Source: Blasia pusilla (taxonomy: Eukaryota > Marchantiophyta > Marchantiopsida > Blasiales). Taken from it: a stretch of 64,000 nucleotides of DNA. Each line of letters starts with the position of its first letter. Positions within the stretch are counted from its first letter, which is position 1. Both the position numbers and the translations under genes were made by a program. The notes beneath the pieces were generated by a model. That model did not search any database and was not told the DNA's origin. It saw only the letters and a program-made list of their open reading frames with translations. The stretch covers positions 15,500,001 through 15,564,000 of the forward strand of contig CM114275.1 of the NCBI GenBank assembly GCA_050084515.1. The letters run 5' to 3'. Of the stretch, positions 24,947 to 37,030 are shown in pieces.

Positions 24947-27900
24947 CTACTGGTTCTGTTGCTTGGTTGGATCCGAAGATTGCTGGGCTTGCACAATCGC
25001 CGAGGTGTACTGCGAAATCTCTCGGGCCACGATTTCGCGCATGATCTCAACAAGTTGATTGCTTCCCTGGGCGAGGGAGGTCTCAACATTGGGCCAGTTC
25101 TCCGTATGTAGTTGTGCCTGGAACATGGGTATCATCATCTGTGCGACCGCCGCATTGATGGCGGCTGTAAGAACTTCGGGAGTTTGTCCTAGGCCACAAC
25201 CACCACCACCACCACCACCACCACCACCTCCTCCTCCTCCTCCTCCTCCATCCGCACTACTTCCTCTTCCTACTCCGAAACCACTCACTCCACAAGGCCT
25301 TCTGCCTAAAATGCCGGAAAATCCCTGTCCGACACCCTTCGCAAACGTTTCCTCTGCAAACTCAACATAGTCAGGCCCCATCAAGGGACCCTTTGGAGAT
25401 ATACTGTTCTCACTTTGGATACCACAAAATTGAGGTTGGCAGCACCCCCGTCCACAATGGCTGGGCACCTCTGGGATATTCCATCTCCAGTAGGGGTTAA
25501 CCAAAGACTGGGAGGCGCTTTTGGAACCAAACATCGAGCAATCGTCTTCGAAATTTGCACAGGACGGAAGAGAGAGACATGAAGGACGAGGATCGCAATG
25601 ATTCGGAAACAATCCAGGCATGCAATCTTCCTTGTTAACTGGTGGTTTGACCTTGTTGGGATTGTAGCTGCTGAAGGCACTTGGGCGTGGAATTGGTCTG
25701 ATCAAGGTATCCACCGCTGTAGGAACTAATGGTCGCACTTCGTCGATACATTCTGCCTGGGTCTGGACCTGAGCAGGGTCAGACCTCAGGGTGCCACCTG
25801 AACCGGTTCTAATATCCAACCTCTCTGCCTTAACTCTCTTCACAGTGAACCGGTCAAGAGAGGGCCACGACTGCTCAGATGAGACATCCCGTTCGTCACT
25901 CTCCCTCCCCAAATCATCCTCTCCTTCCATTTCGTTCTCTTCTTCGCGACCCACTTTGCTGGGATCGGTATCACTGGCGTCCTCCTTCAGCTTCTCGGAG
26001 CCGTCCGAAGAGCCCTCCTTTCGACCCCTGTCATCGCCGAGGTACTTTCGACGCAATGTTGAGTTCCAGTGGTTCTTTATAGCATTGTCGGTGCGTCCGG
26101 GGAGCATTCGAGCAATAGAGGCCCATTTGTTCCCATGTACAGCATGAGCAGCCACGATCGCACGGTCTTCTTCTTCTGCGGAGGAAAAAGAACACAAGGC
26201 AGAGGACCATTTAGACACAGACCACACGTTCATTTGCCGCTTCAGAAAAAATATAAAACCTCTTGGTCTCGGATTCGACGGGAGGACTGCTGCGTAGCAG
26301 AATCCGCTTCAGGACGCAATTGCGTAAGGAAAATCCAATCGTTGTCTAAAAGACTGGTTACTCGCGTCTCATTCCACCACCTCTTTGAGTAGTCCTCTTT
26401 TACTCTTACCCTCTAATCAACATCTTGCCGATTCGAGGCAGTCGACTTCCAATTGGGTAGGAATTCAGTAGAATCTCCCATCCGTTCAGTGTCAAGGGCA
26501 ATCCCTTGCATCGCACTGAAGGTCATATCGTCTCTATAAGATCTTCTGCTGCGCTGGTCAGGCGCACAGAGATGGGTGGCAGCAAATTTCCATTTGCCAA
26601 ATGTCTTCGAAAAAACATGTGAAAGTGCACTGACAGTCTAGAAGCTACTTCAAGGATGGACGGAAAGATGATCTTCGGTAATGTCTTCAACGAACGCTAG
26701 CGATAACAATCCAAGTGCATTTTCTTCGGAATTCTGTAAGACGTTTGTCCGATCAAATTTCTCCGTCCCTCCATCTCCGCGCACCCCCAGAAAAGACGGG
26801 CTAACCGATCAGATAAGGCCAGGTGCAGTATGGGTAGCATTCAACCAAACAGATACTGGAACCACACAGCAAGAAATGTTGCGCGCATGAGGACCTTAGT
26901 CAAGATGGCTAGATTCCACTACTCTGTTCCTGCAGCAATCAGAAGAAGATGCCGGGCGACTTTGCCGCTTGGGTACCTTGGTAAATGCCCGTCTAAGGCT
27001 CACCGGTTAACTCAAGTGCAACAAGACGCCATGATCAAGAGAACAAAGCAAGACTGTCAGAATACTCGTCCTCAGTGCGACCTCGACGTAGTTGCACAAC
27101 AGAACGAGAAAATATAAAACCAGCTTCGTCTTTCAACTTGCTTCGACATTTCCATAGACTTCTTCTACACCTAACAGCTTCGCAGCAAGAAAACTCACAA
27201 ACCTCTGCGGAACTTCCCATGAAGCGATGTATACAATACGCTTCCCTCCAAACCACAAGAACTTGGAGGCGGATCAGCGATCACTGGTTCTGCTATGCTC
27301 TTGCGAAGGGAAACTAGGGACAATCGAGGTACCTCGTAGAGCTTCGGCGCTGCGCGTTAGCCGCTGTGTACGAATCACAGTCGTGTACGGGTAGCACGGG
27401 TAAAGCTAATGAACTGACTTGACAAGAACACGGACGCTACAGGATAAGGTCAATTGCAACCTCAGTCCCGTGGATCATCGCATTCAAAAGAACAGTGATT
27501 GTAAGAAGATTTCACCAGACATGCACAATGAACGACATAAAATTACAAGAAAGAATTATGTAATCCTGGCTATCGACTTAAGATCTGAGAGGGGATGGAT
27601 ATTTCCTAGGACGATCAGAGCATCTTCCAACGTTACTCCAGTAGCTTAAGAGAGAGGGAGGGCTTGGCTGCCACTTGGATCAATCCTCAAGCACTTCCTC
27701 GAAGTAACCGCTGATGCCGGCAACTCCGAAATTGTGTGGGAAACAGCATCTAAGCTCTCTAAGTCAACGACGAAACACTCCTCAAAGAGAATAGAAATTC
27801 CTCCTCCAAATGCTCGCGTGCTTCGCGACACACACCGCGGCCAATCAAACCGGTCTCATTCCCATTCAAGCTCAAGGAGCTCTGATATTCACCTTCTTCC

Positions 27901-28439
27901 CTCAATTCCGCTTTGTTTCACGATTCTTTGAGCTGATAAAACCTACTCCTCCCATTACGTCTCTTACAACGATGTAAAGCTGATGCGCTTTCTCAGTAAG
28001 AACAAAATGCAAATGCTGGCTGTGATTCGGTTTCTGTTTGAAGAGACAAAACAAGAAAAAACCCTACCATTAGGTACGATGATTCTACTTACCCGGAAAA
28101 TCTGCTTCGCTACTGGCAGCTTGCCAACCCGGGTTTGAGTATCCATCTTCATCGGAAATATGACAAAACAACTTTAGCGAGGGTGCCAAGAACAAGGGCA
28201 TAGAAAATGTCCACAGCCTTACCAGTGAAGGGTTTGCGCTTCACTCCGGGATTGAGCTGATTGCACCACCGCAAGCGACAGGATTTCCCCGAGCGCCCAG
28301 GAATTCCCCGTGCGATCAAGCTCCAATTTCTTGCCCCAAATTTCTCCACCAGCTTGTTCAATATCACATCCTCTTCTGGTGACCACGGTCCCTTAATTCG
28401 ATCGTCTGCAGCCTGACCTCCTCCATTCCCTCCCTTCAT
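24947..28439 (-). CDS. R2R3-MYB transcription factor, subgroup-22-like (MYB44/70/73/77 type)
   Basis: Nuclear DNA-binding regulator of 481 residues from two exons, 28439-28223 and 26175-24947, joined over a 2,047-bp GT-AG intron; the junction restores KPFTEEED. R2 (about residues 14-65) runs from KGPWSPEED to [10 protein letters not shown] with three Trp; R3 (about 66-116) begins KPFT (Phe for the first Trp) and ends [18 protein letters not shown]. These features, with the C-terminal [16 protein letters not shown] element, point to subgroup 22, known for stress and hormone responses. An acidic Ser/Glu-rich region follows R3, a LSLP element lies mid-protein, and a run of about 17 Gly is encoded by a GGA/GGT repeat at 25201-25252. 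The start is the ATG at 28439. Angiosperm members are typically intronless here. The intron has no recognisable gene. Confidence 0.93.
25201..25252. repeat. Coding trinucleotide repeat (poly-Gly in MYB)
   Basis: (CAC)n next to (CTC)n on the plus strand encodes a run of about 17 glycines in the MYB C-terminal half. The antisense poly-Pro frame is a shadow. Confidence 0.95.
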
Positions 28440-31400
28440 CAGAACCGCCTCTCCGATCCCTCCCAGTCACTCGCTCCTCCCACTTCATCCACACCTTCAC
28501 CACACCACACCACACCACTCCACAAGAAACCGAAACGAACCAAACCTCAACGCCAATTCTCCGTCGTTCTCTTCCTTCCGATTCTCCTCATTCCAATCCA
28601 GACAACGCAACTTGGAACGACCCCTACTGTAAGATCAAGGTGCTTAGTTTAATGACAGGGTCGACCGCCTCCCATTTCCTCTCCACCCCACCTCACATTT
28701 CCTCTCCTCTGGAAAGCAGCACCGCAGGCAACAGGTAAACTCGTGAGAGCGCATAGCAGAAACCCCGGAATGAAAGGGAGGGAGGATGGCACAGCAAGAC
28801 CGTCAACGCTCTTGACGTCCGTCGTTAATTTCATTTCATGCCGCTGTGACGGGATATCGACGCAGCAGTCGGTCGGTAGTTTCTGTTCCTTATCGACACC
28901 GATTTACCCACCACCACCTCCTTCCCGTGTAAACCCCACGAATCCTGACCGTTGGCATAGTCACCAAAGGTGCCGATCTGTCCACGCTGCCCACGGCCTT
29001 GATAAACCTCCGCAGCGCACGTGTCCGTCCACCCTAGCCTATCTCTAACTGACCGTTCTATACTATGTAATACAGTTAGTTACGCGAAACACAGGACTGA
29101 CGGACCACGGCGGACGGGACCCTTCACTTACGGTCCCAACTCGACCGCAACAACCCGTTGCTGGCTTCCGCCGCTGAAGCGAGGGAGCAACCACCGCAGA
29201 TGAGTGCCAGAAAGTCCTACACCGGACTGGTCCGAGACTCCGAGTCAATCGTCGGAGAGCACCAGTCAGTTGGTTCGTTACGATCAACCGAAGAATCATA
29301 AACCAAGGTTCTGTTCTTTTTTTGCTGTGTTACGCCAGCGAGCGCTGGAACTCGTGTGTAACAGCGACCCGAGTTTCGACTCGATCGCCCCCCTTTCAAA
29401 AAGTTCTCCGCTCAATGTCATCCAAACGTTGAAAGTTGCTTGGTGTCTCCCCCCCTCCGCCCTGTGGCATCACCTCATTGCCGGGTGCAGGTTCAGTGCT
29501 TTTTCAGTCGTTCTTGTAATGCACAAAAAGTCTTCACAAAGGAACCCTCCTTCCAACTTCAGTCAAAGATTTGCGTAAACGTTTCTTTTGGTCCAAAGGG
29601 CAATTGGAGTGCATTTGAGTCCCCTTCACCCCCATACGAACTTGACGAAAGCGCAAGATGAACTTAACATCAAAATGCATGCAGATCTCAACTAATCCTG
29701 CACTTGTCTTGTTGGTTTGATCAACATCCTTGCATGGTTGTCCAAACGCCGCAAGCTAACGCTAGGTCTGGCAGAACAACACTCACTTGTCATTCCACTG
29801 CACCCCGTCTGGGTTCGCCTTCTACAACCGGTAGCCGGTGGGAAAACAGAGCCACAAAATGGAGGGGCGACCGGGCAAATTTCATCTTTTTGGAGGCTTT
29901 GTTGAATGGGGGTCGATCAAGTCGAAATTTGAGTTGCGATTGGTCTTCCGTCCTTTGCAACCACAGTACAGCCAACTCTCATTAGATCCCAAATTTAGCT
30001 ACCCTTCCAGGAAACCTTTACTTCAGCACTGGAAGAGAAGATAGCCAGGAAACCCAAGTCTAGGGGCTGTCCAGTACGGGTCAGTTAACGCAAACCGCCG
30101 TTGGTTTGTCAAAGAGAGGACGCACCGACTGCGGTTAGTTGCAGATTCAATTGTAGATTTCGATCCGGTACTGTCCTGCACTGCACTGCATTTTATGAAG
30201 GGACTGATTAGACCCTGTTTATCGGTTGTTTGTTGTGCTCTTCCGCCTGCCTCCCTAACAGTACTCGGTGGCGGGTTGATTTCGCATCTTTGGCCCCTGG
30301 GTCGTGCGCAGTGTCAAAACGTGCAGCACGCAGGGGAAACCTGTCATTTGTGATGCCGAGGAGAACTGTGTCGTGTGTGTCGGCTGTCGAACGAAAGAGA
30401 ACGGACGAAAGTGAGGTCTGTATACGAGTGGGAAGGTATGGTATAGAGTCATTGTGTCACCCCAACCGAGAATGTCGCGAAGAACCTTCGAAGGCGGAAT
30501 CTGCCCACGACGAGAGAAGGTACTAATCGAGAGTCGAAAGAGGATAAAGGCATGGTGCTCGGCATCGTCTATCTGAGACATAGGCTGATCCGAGTTTCTC
30601 GCTCCCGAACCTTTTCGAATGAGAAAATGGAAGATGTTCCCTCGAGACGGGATGCGGTGCCAACTGCTTGTCACTTCCAGCAGGACCGATAGGTAGGAGC
30701 CACCTTTGGCCGCGTCACCGGTTTGTGGTCATTTTGATATGACGCTCAACTTTGAACATCTTTGTTCTGTTCATGGATTTTTAAATTTTAGCTCTTCCAA
30801 CGTTCAGTGCGTTTGGTAGAAGAAGTGAACGACAGCGGATAGTGAAGGCACGAGAATGAAGCGCAATGGCGATGTGGGCATGACCTAATCGAAATTCTGC
30901 TGAGCTATGGTGCTCGAGCGTGGAAAGAGAGGACAGAGAGGTCTCCACACCGTTATTGACAACCGTAAGCGGCTACGATGAGAAAGTATAACATCAACTC
31001 TGAAAATACATCCCTCACCTGCTCTCTCTCTCTGTCCGACGACAAGGTCCACTGTGCGCTGTATGAGCGAACCGCATTTGGCAGAACGCGTCGACTGTTT
31101 GCTTCCCATTGCAGGGACAGTTCTTGATATGATCAACCGTCTGTTCCGTAAGGCCAGTGACAAGTCGGGGTGCCCCTACCGAACCCGAGTAACCACAGAA
31201 AACGCTCCGCCAACCACTGACATACACGACGAAACCCCGAAAGCGTCAAATCAGGGGACGGTAGTGGAGGGCGACGGGAAACTGTGCAGTGACCTCCGTT
31301 GAAAGAAGGTCACTTCCGATCGTGGTCACTCCGAGGTCGTTCGGCTCAGTCCTTTTCGTGGAAGTCGCGGTAACTCGAGCCTAACTCCAACGAGCGTCGA

Positions 31401-31943
31401 ATGGGACAAGCGGAGGGCGTGGTTTTCCAATAAATTAGTGTACCTGACACTCAACGGAATCCAAGTGTGCCCGCCCCTGGCCCCTGGCCCCCCAAACCCT
31501 AATTAGTCTGACATATAACTACCCGTCTTCTCCAAACACACTCCGGTCACCGACATGGAGAGGTTCTGCCCCTCTCTACCGACCCGAACCGGATCCTGGA
31601 ATTCAAATGCCTGCGGCTTCCCTGACCGGCAAGGGCGAAAGCGACTGTCTCAACCGATCGCCAGAGACCGTAGGAATCGGATGAGATTCCCTCAGGAAGT
31701 GGGAAAAGATTACGTACATTGATTCCCTCACATGGAGCCCCGCCTTCAGCTCCAATTCGATTACCGACATCGCGGAAACCGATACCCTCCGAAGCCAATA
31801 CAACCGCGTCTCGACTCTCGAGCATTACACGGCCGTTGAGACCAGAAATTCAAGGATATTTCGTTCTTCTTCCCGGCAGGCGAGCACGACACGGACATCC
31901 ATACAAGGCATCTCAATCGGCCCTTCGGACGTCCTCCCTCAAA
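28440..31943. other. MYB 5' region and GC-richer spacer
   Basis: Immediately upstream of the MYB ATG is a C/T- and A/C-rich leader on the plus strand (purine-rich on the transcribed side), with a short ACACC repeat near 28500-28520. Frames on both strands up to 31.9 kb overlap one another and lack known motifs. Nothing else is supported. Confidence 0.5.
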
Positions 31944-33264
31944 CTAGTGAGTACCACACATGATACGTGCGGAGGAGGGATGAAGTAAAGTACCTTAGAG
32001 GGAAGGTATGTTAGATTTCAAATTTTATTTCATTCTGATATTTTTTCTATATTATATTTAGTGTGTAATTGTTTTTTTATTTGAATGTTGATAGCTTCCG
32101 ATGGCAATGTGAATGAGATCTCTCTTCTCTACTCTAGATCATGTTATGTACCAAGAGAAAATACCAGAGTAGACAGGTAAATGCCAACTTTTTGCAAAGT
32201 TTGACCTTGAGATTTATTAATAGTAATAACAAAAATCGTATTGATAAGGAAATGAAATCTATGTAAATCAAATGGCAAACCGGAATCCGATGCAATCAAT
32301 GGAATACGTAGAATAAAAACTCAATCTCGAATATTTTTCCCAGTGATAATTTCAGCATCGATGTAATATCGCATAAATCCACAAATTTCCAATCTGGTCT
32401 CGTTTGCTTGTCCATGTGAATTGTTCATGTTTTGTAAGAGCACGATTGGTGCACCAATCTTCAAACACAAACGTTGCGGAGGAATTCCAGAAGGCTTGGA
32501 TGATTTGTGGCCGATCCCTATGACGAACAACAGCCAACACTTGACGAAAAACACCACCAAATACCATAAGTTTTCCACCAAATGGTAATTGTCGTGCATC
32601 ATTGGAAATAACTCCCATGATATCTAGTAAAGTTTGATTCACGACCTCAAAGGCATGACGATAAGCCATAGGTGCTTCATCCCATATAATGAGCTTCGCC
32701 TCGCGGATTAAGCGTGCTCCATCACTATCGACCGATAGACTACCAACAAAAAGGGAAGAAAATTAGAAGTCGTAATAATTGGAGAAAATAAATTTTATTT
32801 GATGTATTATTATAATTGAAGCTAATTAGAACAACTAATGGCACTTACTTGCAAGTAGAGCTTTCATGAAGATTAATGGGGAACTTGAAGCGCAAATGTG
32901 CGGCAGGTCCTCCGTCTAACAATAGGAGAGCTATACCGGATGATGCTACAACCAAAGCTAAACCTCTTACGCTCCTTATACTTGCAAGGAGAAGATTATA
33001 TAAAATTGTTTTCTCAATTCCACATGAATCACTGATGAAAAAAACTTTTAGAGATGGTAGAGCATTCAAGCACATTTGATCAAGATCATGTGTAGCGTCC
33101 CATATGATGCATTGTCTTTCATTTAGACATGCTTCTTCAAATAGCACATGCTCAAATAATTCTTCCATATCATATGATAGCTCTTATTCCTCCAAATATG
33201 AATGTGAATGAAGGCTTCCGAAATTAGCTTGGGATATGTCTAAAAAGTCATACAGTCTCTTTAC
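31944..33264 (-). mobile_element. Truncated Helitron: helicase fragment with 3' terminus
   Basis: Minus-strand frames give Pif1-like helicase pieces: a degraded P-loop (DSCGIEKTILYNLLLA, about 33080-33000), FGGKLMVFGGVFRQVL with VRHRDRPQIIQA (about 32600-32500), and a C-terminal GIPPQRLCLKIGAPIVLLQN with DAEIITGK (about 32490-32330). Compared with the 55.7-61.4 kb Helitron, about 530 bp is missing at a junction near 32494. The element ends on the minus strand with a hairpin (31954-31972), six bases, then CTAG at 31947-31944 and a host T: a typical Helitron 3' end. At the other end its sequence stops where the Copia LTR begins. Confidence 0.8.
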
Positions 33265-33576
33265 TCTAGAAAACTACGAAAGAAGCATAAATGGTGGGAA
33301 ACGGCTCTCCACTCACACACCATCATGGAGAACAAAATTTTACATTGAAATAATGAGTGGAGGCTGGTCCCCTTCTCAATTATATAGGGTATGTACAAGC
33401 AACCCTAATCCTAATTTAAACCATAGTCTCGAGTTAGACTAATTATGATTAACTAACCCTAGTTAAGATAATCATGCTTAATTGACTAACCAAGATTAAG
33501 CTTTCCTACTTCGTGTGAGTACCAAATGTAGTAGTTTGGATGTCTGATGAACTTGATTGTAACTCAGTATTCAATA
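33265..33576 (-). repeat. Copia left (3') LTR
   Basis: It aligns with 40700-40905 from tctagaaaactacgaaagaa to CCCTAGTTAAGATAA, and continues to ATTCAATA before the purine tract. The outermost bases deviate from TG...CA. Confidence 0.8.
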
Positions 33577-33964
33577 CTCCCCTCAAGCTCATATCGATAT
33601 CTCTAAATCGTTTCTAAACATCTCAAACTTATCTCTATACAATGCCTTTGTAAAGATATTAGCAATTTTCTGATCTCTACCTATATATACAAGATCAATT
33701 TCTCCTGCAAGAACTTAAAATTCTCTCTCATAAAATGATAGTGCACCTCAACATGCTTTGTTCGAGCATGAAATACACGGTTATTAGCAAGTTTGATGCT
33801 ATTAATATTGTCTGCATATAGTGCACTAGGTCTTAAGTTACTTACACCAATCTCAACAAGTAATCAATGAAGCCGCACGGCCTCTCATGTTGCATTGGTT
33901 GCTCCTCTGTATTCAACTTCTATTGAAGATAAAACAATTGTAGGTTGCTTCTTTGAAGCCCAAC

Positions 33965-34320
33965 TTAAAGTTGCGCTTCCCAAGGTAAGTGAATAACCAG
34001 ATGTGGAGTATCAATCATACACGCTTCTATCCAATCAACATCTGTAAATCCGTGTAATTGTAAACTCTGAGAAGGTTCAAAATAAAGCGTGAATTGAACA
34101 TAGAATTTCACATATCGCATAATCCTCCTCACAGCATCACGGTGAGGTTTTCCATGTGCTTGCATAAATTGGCTCACTAGGCCAACTGCATGGCTCAAAT
34201 GTGGTTTGGTTATAGTCAGATAGATCAAACTTTCAACCGTGCGCCTCTACATATTAGAATCTGCAAGCAACTCTCCTTCATCCACTCTTAGCTTCACACT
34301 CTAGTCCAATAGTGTAGACA
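33965..34320 (-). pseudogene. Copia RNase H/RT C-terminal fragment
   Basis: The minus-strand frame at 34228-33965 reads IYLTITKPHLSHAVGLVSQF and then HRDAVRRIMRYVK, the standard Copia linker from RT to RNase H. It lies on the 3' side of the nested Gypsy remnant. Confidence 0.8.
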
Positions 34321-34543
34321 TTGGCTTACAAGCCATCATACCATATTTTGAAAGCATGTGAAGATCAAATTGTCATTGTAATAACCATATGCTCTCTCCA
34401 ACATTGATAAACTCAATAGCAAGGAAGTACTTGAGTTTCTCCCAAGTCCTTCATATCAAATTCTGCTTGTAACTTTAGCTTGACTTGTTCTACCATATCC
34501 TCACTACTCCCAGTAATCAAGAGGTTGTCAACATACAACACAT
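34320..34543 (-). repeat. Copia RT segment, copy A of a duplicated block
   Basis: The segment matches 36808-37030 with scattered substitutions. It spans the RT region from the YVDD side towards the RNase H linker. The Gypsy LTR starts just after it at 34549. Confidence 0.9.
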
Positions 34544-35533
34544 ATGAGTGTCGCGATGCTCATAATTAACCAAACGAGCGCCAAGCAGAACATCCGAACT
34601 CTAGCGAGCTCATGCTAGGATGGTTTGCGCTTTAAAGTTAGAGAAACACAAGTGCGAGACGTAAGCTCGGAGAGAATTTCATGCATTTATGGTCCCAACT
34701 AGGAAACCAGAACCAAACGCAGAACCCCACTTAAGCGAAGTCGAGTCTCAGAAGGAGACATGGCCAAGGGGTGAGAATCGGACTTGGGACGCGGCTAGCG
34801 TTTGGAGTTTCCGACTGTACTTTTGACCATAACTTTTAGTCCTAAGATGAGTTTGGGACAAGTAAGGTATCATTGGAAATAATATGCACAGCCAATTCCA
34901 AGGCATCAAAGATCTTGGCAAACGCTTAAGCAAAAGCCGAGATATGGGCCAAAATCACCTAGCAAGGAAGTCGGGTTGAGGCGCGAAAAGAGGGGCCCGG
35001 ATGCTCTTTGCCAAAGGTAGGGGGACCCCGGAGATCCCAAGAAGTACTTGTAAGGGGGAAGGTCTCCAAGAGCACTTGGGATTCAAACCCCACTTTGGAC
35101 GCCACGGGGCAAATCAAAGGCACAGAACGGATCGGGAGTTTGGCGTTGGGATTCGAAACCCGAACCAAGTCCAATAGAGTGGATTTTGGAGATCCCTATT
35201 GGATTCCCAACTCACGACTCATATTTTTGAGTCTCGGTTGGGGACTCATGCGAGATCGGTTGGACTATTGGGTCCGCTAGGCGCGCAAACGTCATTTTAG
35301 GTGTCTCGACTAACCAGAAAGTTTGTCCCAAGTCTCGGAAGACTTGCTTGTGTTGGGAACCTAAGAAAGAGGAAAGGTTGAGCTTGATGAGGTGGCCAGT
35401 TGAGGACTCGCTGGTTTGGAAGGCCTCTTGATGAGTGCGTTTGAGTGCAAGTTGACGATGAGAGCGTATCCTATTGAACGTATGCTTCTGCAATACTTAG
35501 ATTGACGTTCGAGGAGAGTAGGCGCACGACATG

Positions 35534-35545
35534 TGGCATCAGAGC
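35534..35545 (+). other. Gypsy primer-binding site (initiator tRNA-Met type)
   Basis: TGGCATCAGAGC differs at one base (a T-to-C change) from the usual TGGTATCAGAGC. Confidence 0.85.
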
Positions 35546-35789
35546 TAATCCTTGGTGAGCGAGAACTTGGGGTCATGAGAGTAACCAAACGCTTGGGGAA
35601 AACCCAAGATAGCGGCGAGGCCCACACGCTCACGGAGGGCTGTAAGAAACAAGGAGGAGATCTGAATGTGGCGGCTTGAAGATGGTGACCAAGGGAGATG
35701 AAACACGGAAACGCCGAGTCAAGCGACGCGAACCGCGAGATGAATTGATGCCGGATCGAGAATCGGTGGACTAGACGCCGACTCCCGGG

Positions 35790-36611
35790 ATGCCGAACAC
35801 CAAACATGAGGGTGTCCCAAACACAGACCCTCCCGCGGAACCAGCGGCTCCAAACTCAAGTGAACCGGCATTCTATGCCCAAATGATGGACTATCTGAAG
35901 ATAATGACCGAGCAAGTGTTCCTGCAAAACAAGCGGACTGCAGAGCTTGAGTCGGACCGAGCTTCGAGTTCCGGCAAAAAGCTCTGCAAGACGAACGTGC
36001 CCACGCCATTCACTGGAGTGGGGCGTTCTCGTAAGGTGAAAGATTTCCTTATGGAGATGGAATATTACTTCGAGGCGTATAGGGCAGGGGAGCACGATTA
36101 GGTGGCGGTGGCGGTCACCTTTCTAAAGGATCATGCGCTATAGTGATGGACAGCGCAGTGAGAAGAACATCTGGCCGGTGGTTCACCTCTGAGTTGGGAG
36201 GAGTTCAAGACGTTGATTGGTGACCGATTCATCCCAGAGTACCAAGTGATCCGCAATAGGGTAGAGCTCGTGCGACTACGGTAGACTGGGTCCCTTAGCA
36301 CTTATGTGAGGGAGTTCAACGCAAAGTTGAACTCCATTCCTAAGATAGATAAGGCATCCCAGATAGCGATCTTCATCAGTGGACTCAAATCGAGTGCGGA
36401 GAAGGCCTTGTATAGGATGCGAGACTTGCCGAACACTCGCGTGGAGCTTTTGAGGCTGACGGAGCGGATTGGGGATGACGAGGTCCAAACACCAAAGCCC
36501 TTTGAGACGAAAAGTTTTTCCAAGAGTGTGAAAAACAAAGGAGCATCCAAGAGAGTCTGGAGTGGGGTTGAGCCGCACCAAGGAGAGTCTCTCAACCCGG
36601 AGGCAAAGTGA
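35790..36611 (+). pseudogene. Gypsy gag (retrotransposon capsid) with five in-frame stops
   Basis: One reading frame of 274 codons encodes a Gypsy gag: an N-terminal Pro/Ser-rich part, PTPFTGVGRSRKVKDFLMEM, then SWEEFKTLIGDRFIPEYQVI and LSTYVREFNAKLNSIPKID, typical of the retrotransposon gag domain. Stops are TAG 36099-36101, TAG 36141-36143, TGA 36144-36146, TGA 36159-36161 and TAG 36282-36284. No frameshift is needed. Each stop is one transition from a plausible CAG, TGG or CGA codon (for example LR-stop-TGSLSTYV, where gag proteins carry Gln). Confidence 0.88.
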
Positions 36612-36807
36612 CAAGAACGCCATGCTAAGCCGAAGGGAGCGTAGCATCCAAAGTCAAGAAATGACAAGGTGGTATGCTGTAACTTGATCCAAAGTCAGAC
36701 TAACGTGAGCGCGTTTGGGTGCAAGTTGGCAATGAGAGCGTGTCCTACTAAACGTACGCTTCCGCAATACTAAGACTGATGTTCGAGAAGAATAGGCGCA
36801 CGACAGA

Positions 36808-37030
36808 TTGGCTTACAAGCCTTCATACCATATTTTGAAAGCATGTGAAGAGCAAATTATCATTGTAATAACCATATGCTCTCTCCAACCTTGATAAACT
36901 CAATACCAAGGAAGTACTTGAGTTCTCTTAAATCCTTCATGTCAAATTCTGCCTGTAACTTTAGCTTGACTTGTGGTACCATATCCTCAATACTCCTAGT
37001 AATCAAGAGGTCATCAACATACAACACAAT
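36808..37030 (-). repeat. Copia RT segment, copy B of the duplicated block
   Basis: Homologous to 34320-34543, including TTACAAGCC, ATACCATATTTTGAAAGCAT, ATAACCATATGCTCTCTCCA and AATCAAGAGGT. It is contiguous with the rest of the RT to the right. Confidence 0.9.

Larger units (their letters stand above)
34549..36805 (+). mobile_element. Nested Gypsy remnant: 5' LTR, PBS, gag, 3' LTR stub
   Basis: The 5' LTR (34549-35531, about 983 bp) runs from TGTCGCGATG to CGCACGACA. Two bases later lies TGGCATCAGAGC, one change from the initiator-Met tRNA complement. Gag follows at 35790-36611. Bases about 36703-36805 repeat the last ~100 bp of the 5' LTR and end in the same CGCACGACA, so pol and most of the 3' LTR are deleted. 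The flanks show no target-site duplication. Confidence 0.85.

Noticed and set aside
25059-25370. Plus-strand frame with a poly-Pro run
   Set aside because: Antisense shadow of the MYB exon; the repeat encodes Gly in the real frame.
35060-35165. Two tRNA-like GATTCAAACC / GATTCGAAACC words
   Set aside because: They lie inside the Gypsy LTR and no tRNA cloverleaf or A box can be built around them.
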